DNA of 37,060 nucleotides from Sphingomonas sp. Y57 (GTDB taxonomy: Bacteria; Pseudomonadota; Alphaproteobacteria; Sphingomonadales; Sphingomonadaceae), in assembly GCF_001015195.1 (NCBI RefSeq), contig NZ_LDES01000033.1:116270-153329 (forward strand). Reading direction: 5' to 3'. This document shows, piece by piece, positions 1 through 8,309 of this stretch. Each line of letters begins with the position of its first letter. Position 1 is the first letter of the stretch. The position numbers were made by a program, and so were the translations under genes. The notes under the pieces were generated by a model. It worked only from the letters and a program-made list of their open reading frames with translations. It was not told the DNA's origin and made no database searches.

Positions 1-65
1 TTAGGAGGTGGGTGGCGAGCGGTAGCGAGTCATCCTCGCTCGTCCCGCGGAACTCCGCCCTTACA

Positions 66-87
66 TCCCTCCCCTGAAAGGGAGGGA
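66..87. repeat. Short GC-rich hairpin downstream of DUF4136 gene
   Basis: An 8-bp perfect inverted repeat (TCCCTCCC at 66-73, GGGAGGGA at 80-87) with a 6-nt loop lies 10 bp past the stop of the minus-strand gene that ends at 98. No T-tract follows on either strand, so it may be a 3' processing or stabilising hairpin rather than a full intrinsic terminator. Bases 1-65 show no gene. Confidence 0.4.
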
Positions 88-97
88 GGATTAAAGC

Positions 98-751
98 TTA
101 CTTCTTCTTGTCCGGCGCGATCGTGATGCGCACCTCCTCGCCCGACTGGCCGGGGAAGTTGGTGAACATCGCTTCGACGAGGTTGGGTACCAGCTTGGGC
201 AGAGCATCGTCGAGCGAGCGGGCGCGGGCCTTGCCCTCGAACACATGCTTGCCGTCGGCGGTGCGCTCGATCACCATCTCGGCATGGCTGGTGTAGACCG
301 TGTAGGTGTCGATCTGCTGATACCAGGGATCATACCAGAAGGGGTCCCAGCCATAATAGAAGGCGGAGCCGTAGCCCCAGCGGCGGCCATAGGGACCGCC
401 CCAGCCGCCCCACGGGCCGAAGGCCGGGCCTGGTGCCGGACGGGATACCGTCTTGGGCTGGCCGCGATCGACGCCATAATCGAATTTCACGATCAGTTCG
501 GGCTTGGCGCCGCCCTCGACGGGGCGATAGCCATAGGCGGCGAGGCGCTGGGTGACCAAGCCGGCATATTGGGCGAACTCCAGTCCGCCCTCGTTGCGAG
601 CATCGGCGGCGACCACCGCGAAGGTCTGGCCCTCGGGCACAGGCAGCGCCTGGAAGCGCGACACCTTGGCCTCGAACGGCTGGGTGCATGCGGAGACCGC
701 CAGCAACGCCAGCGGGGCGGCGGCGGCAAGGACTTTGCGGAGGATCGGCAT
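98..751 (-). CDS. DUF4136 domain lipoprotein
   Basis: This encodes a 217-aa envelope lipoprotein of the DUF4136 type. The N-terminus has a Lys/Arg start, an Ala/Leu-rich core and a lipobox LAVSAC, with the lipidated Cys at residue 22. The mature part begins with an early beta region and a typical DUF4136 middle (GLVTQRLAAYGYRPV, then PELIVKFDYGVD). A low-complexity Gly/Trp/Tyr stretch sits around residues 108-145, and a C-terminal half carries MVIERTADGKHVFEGKARA. The family is found in many Gram-negative bacteria and has no established biochemical role. The gene stands alone, on the same strand as the symporter gene that ends at 877 but separated from it by about 125 bp. Only weak Shine-Dalgarno sequence precedes the ATG at 751. 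Confidence 0.85.
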   Translation of the reverse strand: MPILRKVLAAAAPLALLAVSACTQPFEAKVSRFQALPVPEGQTFAVVAADARNEGGLEFAQYAGLVTQRLAAYGYRPVEGGAKPELIVKFDYGVDRGQPKTVSRPAPGPAFGPWGGWGGPYGRRWGYGSAFYYGWDPFWYDPWYQQIDTYTVYTSHAEMVIERTADGKHVFEGKARARSLDDALPKLVPNLVEAMFTNFPGQSGEEVRITIAPDKKK

Positions 752-794
752 ATTCAGGGCGCCTTGTCTTTTTCGGATGCCTGCGAACGGCAGG

Positions 795-852
795 CGTTCA
801 ACCTAGTTCGGCCACAGTTTATCGCAAGCGGCGCGTGAACAACGGTTGAACG
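795..852. promoter_or_regulatory. Inverted repeat in the upstream region of the DUF4136 gene
   Basis: CGTTCAACC at 795-803 and its exact reverse complement GGTTGAACG at 844-852 are 40 bp apart. They lie between the stop of the symporter gene and the start of the lipoprotein gene. It could be a regulator site pair or the base of a stem. Nothing further identifies it. Confidence 0.25.
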
Positions 853-876
853 TTTGGGATATGCAAAGGGTTTCGA

Positions 877-2196
877 TCAGGCTTCGGCGGGCAGCAGGCC
901 TTCGCGTATCGGCTCTTCCAATATGCCTTCGCGCCGGGCCACGATCATCGGCACGAGGATCTGGCCGGCGACGTTGATCGCCGTGCGGCCCATGTCGAGG
1001 ATCGGATCGATCGCCAGCAGCAGGCCGGCGCCTTCGAGCGGCAGGCCGAGGGTCGACAGCGTCAGCGTCAGCATCACTGTGGCGCCCGTCAGCCCGGCTG
1101 TGGCGGCGGAGCCGAGCACCGAGGTCAATATGATCAGCCCATAGTCGGTCAGCCCGAGCGGCAGGCCGTAGAATTGTGCGACGAAGATCGCCGAGATCGC
1201 CGGGTAGAGCGCGGCGCAGCCGTCCATCTTCGTGGTCGAGGCGAGCGGCACGGCGAAGGCGGCATAGCTGCGCGGCACGCCAAGCGCCTCCGCCGAACGC
1301 TCGGTGACGGGCAGGGTGCCCACCGAGGAGCGCGATACGAAGCCCAGCTGGATCGCCGGCCAGGCGCCCCTGAAGAAGCGGCGCGGACTGATCCCGTTGA
1401 GCAGCAGCAGCGTCGGATAGACGAGCAGCAGGATGATCGCGAGGCCGACATAGATGGAGACGGCAAAGGCGCTGAGCCCGGCCAGCGCATCCCAGCCATA
1501 TTTGACGATCGCGGTGCCGATCAGCCCGGCGCTGCCGATCGGGGTCAGCCGGATCACCCACCAGAGCAGCCGCCGCATGATCGCGAGCAGGCCGCGGACG
1601 AAGCCGATGAACGGCTCGGCCGCTTCTCCCGCGCGCAGCGCCGCCGCGCCGACCGCGATCGAGATGACGATGATCTGCAGGACATTGAAGCCGAGCGTGA
1701 CGGTGATGCCCCCGTCCCCCGCTGCCTTGCTGGTGGCGGCGATGCCGAGGGCATTGGCGGGAACGAGCCCCTTGAGGAAGTCTAGCCAGCTTCCCACCGT
1801 CTTGGGCGTCGTCGCTTCGGCCGGGAGCGCGCCCGATCCTATGCCGGGCTGGATCAGCAGGCCGAGCGCGATGCCTATCGAGACAGCGATCAGCGCGGTG
1901 ATCGCGAACCAGAGCAATGTCTGCCCGACCAGCCGCGCGGCGTTGTTGATGTCGCGCAGGTTGACGATCGAACTGACGATCGCCGCGAAGATCAGCGGCG
2001 GCACCAGCGTCTTGAGCAGATCGACGAAGATCGTTCCGACCAGATCAAGCGTTTGGGCCAGGCCGTTGGGTGTGGCGCCGGCGGGGCCAATGGAGCGCGC
2101 CAGCAGGCCGAGCAGCAGCCCGGCCGCCATGCCGGCGAGCACCTGCAGGCCGAAGCTGCTGAAGAAACGCGATGCGGGCTTGGGGGCTGCGGCCAT
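877..2196 (-). CDS. Dicarboxylate/amino acid:cation symporter (DAACS family)
   Basis: This encodes a 439-aa inner-membrane secondary transporter of the DAACS (glutamate/C4-dicarboxylate:H+ or Na+ symporter) family. Visible family landmarks are the N-terminal transmembrane helices, the first re-entrant hairpin motif (SRSSVGTLPVT, matching the serine-rich SSSAT-type loop), ASTTKMDGCAALYP (the NMDGT-type motif) and DPILDMGRTAINVAGQ (the substrate-binding helix with Asp, Arg and Asn). Length is normal for the family. It would import a small acidic solute such as aspartate, glutamate, succinate or malate; the exact substrate cannot be read from sequence. The gene stands alone, with a REP-type element immediately upstream on its 5' side. 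Confidence 0.9.
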   Translation of the reverse strand: MAAAPKPASRFFSSFGLQVLAGMAAGLLLGLLARSIGPAGATPNGLAQTLDLVGTIFVDLLKTLVPPLIFAAIVSSIVNLRDINNAARLVGQTLLWFAITALIAVSIGIALGLLIQPGIGSGALPAEATTPKTVGSWLDFLKGLVPANALGIAATSKAAGDGGITVTLGFNVLQIIVISIAVGAAALRAGEAAEPFIGFVRGLLAIMRRLLWWVIRLTPIGSAGLIGTAIVKYGWDALAGLSAFAVSIYVGLAIILLLVYPTLLLLNGISPRRFFRGAWPAIQLGFVSRSSVGTLPVTERSAEALGVPRSYAAFAVPLASTTKMDGCAALYPAISAIFVAQFYGLPLGLTDYGLIILTSVLGSAATAGLTGATVMLTLTLSTLGLPLEGAGLLLAIDPILDMGRTAINVAGQILVPMIVARREGILEEPIREGLLPAEA

Positions 2197-2282
2197 GGCG
2201 GGAAGGTGGGGACGGGCCGCATCACCGACAAACGAGATAAACTTATCGGTCGCACAGCGGCGCTATGGGGCGATCGCCAAAT

Positions 2283-2374
2283 CCGTCATGCCGGCGGAGG
2301 CCGGCATCTCAGGTGGCTCCTGACCAGACCTTATCTCCTTTCTTCCGAGATCCCGGCCTCCGCCGGGATGACGG
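2283..2374. repeat. REP-doublet dispersed element, copy 1
   Basis: Two 28-nt arms (2283-2310 and 2347-2374) are inverted relative to each other around a 36-nt spacer. Each arm also folds on itself: ATGCCGGC/GCCGGCAT in the left arm and ATCCCGGC/GCCGGGAT in the right. The two differences between arms are compensatory, so both local hairpins stay intact. A second copy at 11895-11985 lies in the opposite orientation and shares the spacer (27 of 36 identical by hand alignment). It fills the gap between the symporter and proA. Confidence 0.85.
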
Positions 2375-2382
2375 AAGGGAGA

Positions 2383-3672
2383 TTACGGCCGCAACTGCCC
2401 CTCGCCGCGAACCAGCCACTTGTAGGTGGTGAGCCCTTCGAGCGCGACCGGGCCGCGCGCGTGGAGACGGCCGGTCGAGATGCCGATCTCGGCGCCCAGG
2501 CCGAACTCGCCGCCGTCGGCGAACTGGGTCGAGGCGTTGTGCATCACGATCGCGCTGTCGACCCCGGCGAGGAAGCGGTCGGCGGTGGGCTGGTCCTCGG
2601 TGACGATCGCGTCGGTGTGGTGGGAGCTGTGGCGGGCGATGTGCGCCATCGCGCCCTCGACCCCGTCGACGATCGCCACCGACACGATGCTGTCGAGATA
2701 TTCGCAGTCCCAGTCGCTGTTGGCGGCGGGCAGCACCCGGCCGTCGAGCGCGCGGGCGTCGTCGTCGCCGCGCACCTCGCAGCCCGCGTCGACCAGCGCG
2801 CCGACGATCGCGGCGCCGTCGCCATAGGCGCGATCGATCAGCAGCGTCTCGGTAGCGCCGCAGACGCCGGTGCGACGCATCTTGGCGTTGACCACGAGCG
2901 GCACGGCCTTGGCGGGATCGGCGGCGCGGTCGATATAGAGATGAACGATGCCATCGAGATGGGCGAGCACCGGCACCCGCGCCTCATCCTGCACCCGCGC
3001 GACGAGACTCTTGCCGCCGCGCGGCACGATGATGTCGATCAGCCCCTGCGCCGCCAGCATCGCGCCCACCGCGGCGCGATCGGTGGTGGGGACGAGCTGG
3101 ATCGCGTCCTCGGGCAGGCCGGCGGCACGGATGCCGTCGAGCAGTGCGGCGTGGATCGCGTGGTTGCTGGCGGTCGCCTCCGATCCGCCGCGCAATATGC
3201 AGGCGTTGCCCGACATCAGCGACAGCGCGCCGGCGTCGGCGGTGACGTTGGGGCGGCTTTCGTAGATGATCCCGATCACGCCGAGCGGCACGCGGACCCG
3301 CTGCAGGAGCAGGCCGTTCGGGCGACGCGTCTCGTCGATCCGCTGACCGACCGGATCGGGCAGCGCGGCGACCGCCTCCAGCCCGGCGGCGACGCCTTCG
3401 AGCCGGCCGGGGTCGAGCGTCAGCCGGTCGATCATCGCGGCGGTCAGGCCGTTTGCCTGGGCGCGGGCGACGTCCTCGGCGTTGGCGGCGAGGATGGCCG
3501 CCGCGCGGGCGCGGATCGCCTTTGCAGCCTCGGTGAGAGCCTTCGCCTTGTCGGCGGTCGGCGCGCCGGCCAGCCGGACGGCGGCGGCGCGCGCGCGCGC
3601 GCCCATGTCCGCGATCAGGGCGCCGGAATCCTTGAGGGCGTCGGTGGGGCGGATGGCGAGGGTCTCGGTCAT
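2383..3672 (-). CDS. proA: Gamma-glutamyl phosphate reductase (glutamate-5-semialdehyde dehydrogenase)
   Basis: ProA reduces L-glutamyl-5-phosphate with NADPH to glutamate-5-semialdehyde, the second step of proline synthesis, in the cytoplasm. The 429-aa product has the family signature throughout: [29 protein letters not shown], the [10 protein letters not shown] loop, the catalytic-cysteine motif [13 protein letters not shown], and the C-terminal [16 protein letters not shown] (normally HARGPVGLEGLTT, so one Gly is Ala here). I chose the ATG at 3672. An upstream in-frame ATG at 3747 would add 25 atypical residues and leave only 2 bp before the divergent gene. No proB lies beside it. The REP element sits 8 bp past its stop. 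Confidence 0.96.
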   Translation of the reverse strand: MTETLAIRPTDALKDSGALIADMGARARAAAVRLAGAPTADKAKALTEAAKAIRARAAAILAANAEDVARAQANGLTAAMIDRLTLDPGRLEGVAAGLEAVAALPDPVGQRIDETRRPNGLLLQRVRVPLGVIGIIYESRPNVTADAGALSLMSGNACILRGGSEATASNHAIHAALLDGIRAAGLPEDAIQLVPTTDRAAVGAMLAAQGLIDIIVPRGGKSLVARVQDEARVPVLAHLDGIVHLYIDRAADPAKAVPLVVNAKMRRTGVCGATETLLIDRAYGDGAAIVGALVDAGCEVRGDDDARALDGRVLPAANSDWDCEYLDSIVSVAIVDGVEGAMAHIARHSSHHTDAIVTEDQPTADRFLAGVDSAIVMHNASTQFADGGEFGLGAEIGISTGRLHARGPVALEGLTTYKWLVRGEGQLRP

Positions 3673-3770
3673 GCGCGGCTCCCTAGCATGGGTGGACGGG
3701 CAGCCAAAGCCCACTCGCGCTTGGCCACGGGCAATGCTAACTTTCATCCATGTCAGGGGAATTCGAAGCG

Positions 3771-4835
3771 ATGGCCGATGTCGCGACGGGGGCGGTCGTC
3801 GCGCGCGCCGTCGACGGCGCCGGCCCGGCAGGGCATGGCGCCGATGGCGGTACCTGCCTGAACTGCGGCACCGCGCTGATCGGCGCGCATTGCCATGCCT
3901 GCGGGCAGGTGGGGCATATCCATCGGACCGCCGGCGCGTTGTTCCACGACATCCTTCACGGCGTGTTCCATTTCGAAGGCCGGACCTGGCACACGCTGCC
4001 GCTGCTGTTCCGCCGGCCGGGCGAGGTGACCCGCCGCTATATCGAGGGGGAGCGGGTCAAGTTCGTCTCACCGATGGCGCTGTTCCTCTTCTCGGTGTTT
4101 CTGATGGTGGCGGTGTTCGGGCTGCTCGGCGGGCCGTTCGGGCCGCTCGGCGCGGGGGATGCCGCCTCGGTGGCGAAGGCGCGGACCGACGCCACCAACC
4201 AGCTCGTCAAGGTCGAGGCGGAGCTCAAGACGCTCCGCGCGCAGAAGGCCGCGCTCAAGGCGAAAGGGCAGAAGGATTCCGACCTCAACGAGCGGCTTGG
4301 CGACCTCGTCTCCGAGGAGGCCGAGCTGCGCCTGGTGACCAAGGGCGTGCTCAAGCCGGAGGTGAAGAGCGAACCCATCGACGTCGAAAAGGCGGGCCTG
4401 AAGACTGGCGTGCCCGGTGTCGACCACGTCATCCGCCACGCCGCCGCCAATCCCGAACTGGCGGCCTACAAGCTGCAGTCGAGCGCCTATAAATTCTCCT
4501 GGGCGCTCATTCCGATCTCGCTGCCGTTCATCTGGATGCTGTTCATGTTTCGGCGCGATGTCGGCCTGTACGACCATGCCGTCTTCGCGACCTATTCGCT
4601 GTCGGCGATGACGCTGATGGTGGTCGCCCTCAGCATCGCCGCGGCGATCGGCGCGCCCGGCGGGCTGGTGGTGCTCGTGCTGCTGCTCTTCCCGCCCTGG
4701 CACATGTACCGGCAGCTCAAGGGCGCTTACCGCCTCGGGCGGTTCGGCGCGCTGTGGCGGACCGTCGCGCTGATCGTCTCGGCCTATACGGCCGCGCTGA
4801 TCTTCTTCATCTTTCTGGTGGCGATGGGTGCCTGA
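3771..4835 (+). CDS. DUF3667 zinc-ribbon membrane protein
   Basis: This encodes an integral membrane protein of the DUF3667 family. Near the N-terminus is a four-cysteine zinc ribbon (CLNC, nine residues later CHAC), followed by the family block [48 protein letters not shown] first membrane helix leads into a charged, probably coiled-coil segment of about 60 residues ([15 protein letters not shown] onward). At least three more hydrophobic helices fill the C-terminal third. The ATG at 3771 has AGGGGA 11 nt upstream; an ATG at 3750 is also in frame (adds MSGEFEA) but has no ribosome site. It is divergent from proA. The family's function is unknown; a membrane scaffold or sensor role is possible but unsupported. 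Confidence 0.8.
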   Translation: MADVATGAVVARAVDGAGPAGHGADGGTCLNCGTALIGAHCHACGQVGHIHRTAGALFHDILHGVFHFEGRTWHTLPLLFRRPGEVTRRYIEGERVKFVSPMALFLFSVFLMVAVFGLLGGPFGPLGAGDAASVAKARTDATNQLVKVEAELKTLRAQKAALKAKGQKDSDLNERLGDLVSEEAELRLVTKGVLKPEVKSEPIDVEKAGLKTGVPGVDHVIRHAAANPELAAYKLQSSAYKFSWALIPISLPFIWMLFMFRRDVGLYDHAVFATYSLSAMTLMVVALSIAAAIGAPGGLVVLVLLLFPPWHMYRQLKGAYRLGRFGALWRTVALIVSAYTAALIFFIFLVAMGA

Positions 4836-4841
4836 GCGGGC

Positions 4842-5192
4842 TCACTTCATCGCCGGTGCGGGCTTCGGCAAACGGCAGGTTGGCAGCTTGAGCGAAGCAA
4901 GGTCCGCGCACGGCCGAACCTGGACTGATCCGTCCTGACCGATGAAAGCGGCATAGGTGGCGTCGCGGTCGCACTGGACCGTCCACATTTCGAGATTCTT
5001 ATAGGGTCCCTGATAGGCGACCGGGCCGATCCGCCGGCAATATTTGCCTTCGTCGAGCACCGCGCGCCGCAGGGTCGCACGCTGCTGGAGCGGTGACAGC
5101 TTCTTGAGCTGGTCGCTGAAGCTGTTGACGGCGAAGGCGGGGGCTGCGGCGCCGATCAGGGCGGCGAGGACGGTAGCGGTGACGATCTTCAT
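4842..5192 (-). CDS. Small secreted protein of unknown function
   Basis: This encodes a 116-aa protein with a clear Sec signal peptide (MKIVTATVLAALIGAAAPAFA, cleavage after AFA). The mature part is about 95 residues and has three cysteines (in KYCRR, VQCDRD, VRPCAD) plus a fourth in LPTCRLP, so two periplasmic disulfides are plausible. I do not recognise a named family; similar short Cys-containing periplasmic proteins are common in sphingomonads. It is convergent with the DUF3667 gene, with only 6 bp between the stop codons, and no terminator fits in that gap. Confidence 0.7.
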   Translation of the reverse strand: MKIVTATVLAALIGAAAPAFAVNSFSDQLKKLSPLQQRATLRRAVLDEGKYCRRIGPVAYQGPYKNLEMWTVQCDRDATYAAFIGQDGSVQVRPCADLASLKLPTCRLPKPAPAMK

Positions 5193-5267
5193 GGGGGGGA
5201 TGATAATCCAAGCGGGCCGCTGCGCACAGGGGGGAGCGCAGCGACCCGGCCGGATTTGCGACCGCAG

Positions 5268-5450
5268 CTATATCGAATCGCTGATCTTCTTGCCCGCGAA
5301 CAGCGCGAGCAGCGCGAAGACGATGAACAGCGCAATCGCGATGAAAAACAGGATCTTGGCGATGCCGACGAAAGCACCGCCGATACCGCCGAAGCCGAGC
5401 GCACCGAGCACCAGGCCGACGACGAGGAAGATAAGCGCCCATTTCAACAT
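5268..5450 (-). CDS. DUF1328 small membrane protein (YtjA type)
   Basis: This 60-aa hydrophobic protein starts [20 protein letters not shown] and ends [16 protein letters not shown]. That is the standard length and pattern of the DUF1328/YtjA family, with two membrane helices around a Gly-rich turn (GFGGIGGAF). The start at 5450 is set by GGAGAG ending 6 nt upstream on the minus strand; longer in-frame starts would add non-homologous sequence. YtjA-like proteins are often induced by envelope or general stress, but no mechanism is established. Confidence 0.85.
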   Translation of the reverse strand: MLKWALIFLVVGLVLGALGFGGIGGAFVGIAKILFFIAIALFIVFALLALFAGKKISDSI

Positions 5451-5517
5451 TGGAGTCTCTCCATCCCAGCGGACTGGACGGAGAACGGAAGGCCGGAACG
5501 GAAAGTTCCCCCGATCG

Positions 5518-5802
5518 CTATTCGCCTGGCGCTTTCGCCCGAATGGCCAGGGCGTGAATCCGGTCGCGCAGCAGGTCGTCGAGCGCGGCGTTGACAGCCC
5601 GTTGCCGCGCCACCCGGTTCTGTCCGGCGAAGGCAGGGCTCTCGATCTCCACGGTGAAGTGGCTTTCGCCCGATCCGTCATGCCCCGCATGGCCGCGATG
5701 GCTCTCGCTGTCGTCGATCACGGCGAGCCGGGTGGGGGCGAGCGCCGCGGTGAGGCGGCGGTGGATTTCGGCGGCGACGGGGGCGGTGGGAAGTTCGCTC
5801 AT
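5518..5802 (-). CDS. BolA family protein
   Basis: This 94-aa BolA/IbaG-like protein has the class II KH-like fold signature. The opening is [27 protein letters not shown], a Gly/His-rich loop contains [14 protein letters not shown], and the helix [16 protein letters not shown] leads to the final strand RIHALAIRA. BolA proteins pair with monothiol glutaredoxins to bind Fe-S clusters and influence morphology and iron handling. The His residues in the loop ([10 protein letters not shown]) are candidate cluster ligands. It is divergent from the J-domain gene, with 75 bp between starts. This BolA / J-domain / cobS / cobT neighbourhood is conserved in many alphaproteobacteria. Confidence 0.92.
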   Translation of the reverse strand: MSELPTAPVAAEIHRRLTAALAPTRLAVIDDSESHRGHAGHDGSGESHFTVEIESPAFAGQNRVARQRAVNAALDDLLRDRIHALAIRAKAPGE

Positions 5803-5877
5803 GCGTCCTATATAGAAGGATTTCGAGGCGGATGAGAACATCCGCCGACTCGGAGCCTGATAAGCAGGGGTCCGGGA

Positions 5878-6501
5878 TTGCATGACGAGAGGCGAGTGTT
5901 GAGCGAGGAATCCACGGCCAGGAAGGCGCGAGCCCGTTTCCATGGCCGGATCGAGAGCGGTGCGCGGCCGTGCGCCGAGCCAGGATGCGAGGCGCCGGGC
6001 GAATTTCGCGCGCCCGCCCGTGGTGGACGGTCGTCCGGCTTCGACGGCCCCGGTGACTGGCGCTTTCTGTGCCTGGACCACGTGCGCGCCTTCAACAGCG
6101 GCTATAATTTCTTCGAGGGGATGACCACCGACGAGATCGAAGCCCAGCAGACCCCCTATGGCGGTTGGGACCGGGAAACGCGCGCCTTCTCTCCCACCGC
6201 GGGCAGCGGGCCGCGCTGGTCCGACTTCACCGACCCGCTCGACGCGATCGGCGCCCGATTCGCGCGCCGAGCGGAGCAGGAGCGCGCCGATGGCAGGCAG
6301 CTTTCGGAGGGCGACCGCAAGGCGCTCAAGGTGCTGGGACTCGGTAAGGATGCCGACCGGCGCGCCCTGCGCAGCCGTTATGCCGAGCTGGTTCGCCGTT
6401 ACCACCCGGACAAGAATGGCGGTGACCGGAGCCACGAGAAGGCTTTGCAGGACGTGATTTCGGCTTATACGCAGCTCAAAGGCCGACCCGCCTTCGTATA
6501 A
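5878..6501 (+). CDS. J-domain protein with putative zinc site
   Basis: This encodes a 207-aa DnaJ-class co-chaperone of the alphaproteobacterial type found next to cobS. Residues 20-100 hold the conserved region FHGR...FDGPGDWRFLCLDHVRAFNSGYNFFEGM with C32, C37, C65 and H68, which could form a zinc site. The C-terminal J domain (about 148-203) carries the essential HPD at 176-178 in RRYHPDKNGGD. A J domain stimulates the ATPase of an Hsp70 partner. No ATG fits the start: the first in-frame candidate is TTG at 5878, but GTG 5896 or TTG 5899, closer to the purine run GAGAGG, are equally possible. Confidence 0.88.
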   Translation: MHDERRVLSEESTARKARARFHGRIESGARPCAEPGCEAPGEFRAPARGGRSSGFDGPGDWRFLCLDHVRAFNSGYNFFEGMTTDEIEAQQTPYGGWDRETRAFSPTAGSGPRWSDFTDPLDAIGARFARRAEQERADGRQLSEGDRKALKVLGLGKDADRRALRSRYAELVRRYHPDKNGGDRSHEKALQDVISAYTQLKGRPAFV

Positions 6502-6546
6502 GCAGCAAAGTTTGATCCCAAGGCTACCCCCCAAAAGGCTTACCCT

Positions 6547-7551
6547 ATGACCGACCTGCCCAACGTCCAGCCCGACAGCCGCACCGACACGGTGCTTGCG
6601 GCTCCCGATCGGATGGTGAAGGTGCGCGACCTGTTCGGGATCGACAGCGATCTCGAAGTGCCGGCCTTTTCCGAGGCCGACGAGCGGGTTCCCGATCTCG
6701 ATCCCGCCTATGTGTTCGACCCGGACACGACCCTGGCGATCGTCGCCGGCTTCGCGCACAACCGCCGCGTGATGGTCCAAGGCTATCACGGCACCGGCAA
6801 GTCGAGCCATATCGAGCAGGTCGCGGCGCGGCTCAAATGGCCGTGCATCCGCATCAACCTCGACGCGCATATCAGCCGTATCGACCTGATCGGCCGCGAT
6901 GCGATCGTGCTGCGCGACGGCCAGCAGATCACCGAGTTCCGCGAAGGTCTGCTTCCCTGGGCGCTACAGACCCCGACCGCGCTCGTCTTCGACGAATATG
7001 ACGCGGGCCGTCCGGACGTGATGTTCGTGATCCAGCGCGTGCTGGAGACCGAGGGCAAGCTGACCCTGCTCGACCAGAACCGGGTGATTCGCCCGAACCC
7101 CTGGTTCCGCCTGTTCTCGACCGCCAACACGGTCGGCCTGGGCGATACGAGCGGCCTCTATCACGGCACGCAGCAGATCAACCAGGGTCAGATGGACCGC
7201 TGGAACATCGTCGTCACGCTCAACTATCTGCCCGCCGCCACCGAAGCGCAGATCGTGCTCGCCAAGTCGGGCGAATATGACAAGCCCGACGGCAAGAAGG
7301 TGGTCGAGGACATGGTCAAGGTCGCCGACATGACCCGCCAGGGTTTCATGGCGGGCGACATTTCGACCGTGATGAGCCCGCGCACCGTCATCAGCTGGGC
7401 GCAGAACGCGCTTATCTTCAACGATGTGGGCTTCGCCTTCCGCCTGTCCTTCCTCAACAAGTGCGACGAGAGCGAGCGGCCGCTGGTCGCCGAATATTAT
7501 CAGCGCGTGTTCGGGAAGGACCTGCCGGAGAGCGTCGTCGGAAAAGCATGA
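6547..7551 (+). CDS. cobS: Cobaltochelatase subunit CobS (AAA+ ATPase)
   Basis: CobS is the AAA+ ATPase subunit of the aerobic CobNST cobaltochelatase. With CobT it forms the ring that drives cobalt insertion into hydrogenobyrinic acid a,c-diamide by CobN. The 334-aa length is normal. Walker A is GYHGTGKSS (residues 79-87) and Walker B is [10 protein letters not shown] (about 145-154), followed by a sensor-1-like Asn in FSTANTVG. No cobN is in this window. The stop overlaps the phosphatase start as ATGA (7548-7551), which suggests translational coupling. The alphaproteobacterial J-domain gene lies 45 bp upstream. Confidence 0.95.
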   Translation: MTDLPNVQPDSRTDTVLAAPDRMVKVRDLFGIDSDLEVPAFSEADERVPDLDPAYVFDPDTTLAIVAGFAHNRRVMVQGYHGTGKSSHIEQVAARLKWPCIRINLDAHISRIDLIGRDAIVLRDGQQITEFREGLLPWALQTPTALVFDEYDAGRPDVMFVIQRVLETEGKLTLLDQNRVIRPNPWFRLFSTANTVGLGDTSGLYHGTQQINQGQMDRWNIVVTLNYLPAATEAQIVLAKSGEYDKPDGKKVVEDMVKVADMTRQGFMAGDISTVMSPRTVISWAQNALIFNDVGFAFRLSFLNKCDESERPLVAEYYQRVFGKDLPESVVGKA

Positions 7552-8309
7552 CGACGGCCGAGCTCTCGCCGCTGCTGCCGCTCGAAGGCGGGTTCAACCT
7601 GCGCGACATGGGTGGCTATGCGACGGCGGACGGCCGCACCGTCCGGCGCGGCATGCTGTTCCGCTCGGGCGTCATGTCGATGCTGACTGACGCGGACGAG
7701 CGCTATCTGGCCGGCCTCGGCATCGCCACGGTATGCGACCTGCGCCGGCCCGGCGAGCGGCGGCGCGACCCGACCCGCTGGTGCGAGCCGGCCGGGGTCT
7801 TCTACTGGTCGCGCAACTTCACCGAATCGAGCGGAGTGCTGGGCGAGCTTCTGCGGGGCAATGTCGCGTCGGCGGCGGACGTCCGCGCCCGGATGATCCA
7901 TCTCTACGGGGAGATTCTGGTCGACCACGCGCCTTCCTACCGCTTCCTGTTCGAGCGGATCGCGGCCGGGCACGTTCCGCTGCTGTTCAACTGTTCGGCG
8001 GGGAAGGACCGCACCGGCATCGGCGCGATGCTGATCCTCGGGGCGCTCGGCGTGCCGCGCGAGGCGATCGTCGAGGATTATCTGCTCACCAACCGCTATG
8101 CCGATTTCTCGCGCCTGATGGATCGGGCCGATTCCGGCTTCGCCGTCGACAGGACGGTGATAGAGCCGCTGCTGGCCGCCGATGCCGCCTATCTCGCCGC
8201 GGCGTTCGACAGTCTCGACCGCGACCATGGCGGCCTCGACGGCTATCTGGCCTCGATCGGCGTCGATGCGCCGGTCAGGGCGCGCCTGCAGGAAGTGTTG
8301 CTCGACTGA
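7548..8309 (+). CDS. Tyrosine/serine phosphatase-like protein inserted between cobS and cobT
   Basis: This 253-aa protein belongs to the tyrosine-protein phosphatase group typified by IphP/PtpA-like enzymes. It has an N-terminal [25 protein letters not shown] block, then CDLRRPGER, and the P-loop [12 protein letters not shown] with catalytic Cys at about 149 and Arg six residues later. A helical C-terminus follows (EDYLLTNRY). These enzymes dephosphorylate phosphotyrosine, phosphoserine or phosphoinositides; the substrate here is unknown. Its start overlaps the cobS stop (ATGA) and its stop overlaps the cobT start (TGATG), so it is fully embedded in the operon. This position is not part of the usual cobS-cobT arrangement. 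Confidence 0.88.
   Translation: MTTAELSPLLPLEGGFNLRDMGGYATADGRTVRRGMLFRSGVMSMLTDADERYLAGLGIATVCDLRRPGERRRDPTRWCEPAGVFYWSRNFTESSGVLGELLRGNVASAADVRARMIHLYGEILVDHAPSYRFLFERIAAGHVPLLFNCSAGKDRTGIGAMLILGALGVPREAIVEDYLLTNRYADFSRLMDRADSGFAVDRTVIEPLLAADAAYLAAAFDSLDRDHGGLDGYLASIGVDAPVRARLQEVLLD

Noticed and set aside
1-65. A gene ending at the left edge (TAA on the minus strand at 1-3)
   Set aside because: Only a stop triplet is visible and the coding part would lie outside the window, so there is no evidence for it.
2053-3861. 602-aa open frame on the plus strand, antisense to proA
   Set aside because: Composition is Ala/Gly/Arg-rich with no domain; proA is unmistakable on the other strand. The frame is a high-GC codon shadow.
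5518-6870. 450-aa frame containing BolA at its end
   Set aside because: Only the last 94 residues match BolA; the rest is antisense to the J-domain and cobS genes. The gene starts at 5802.
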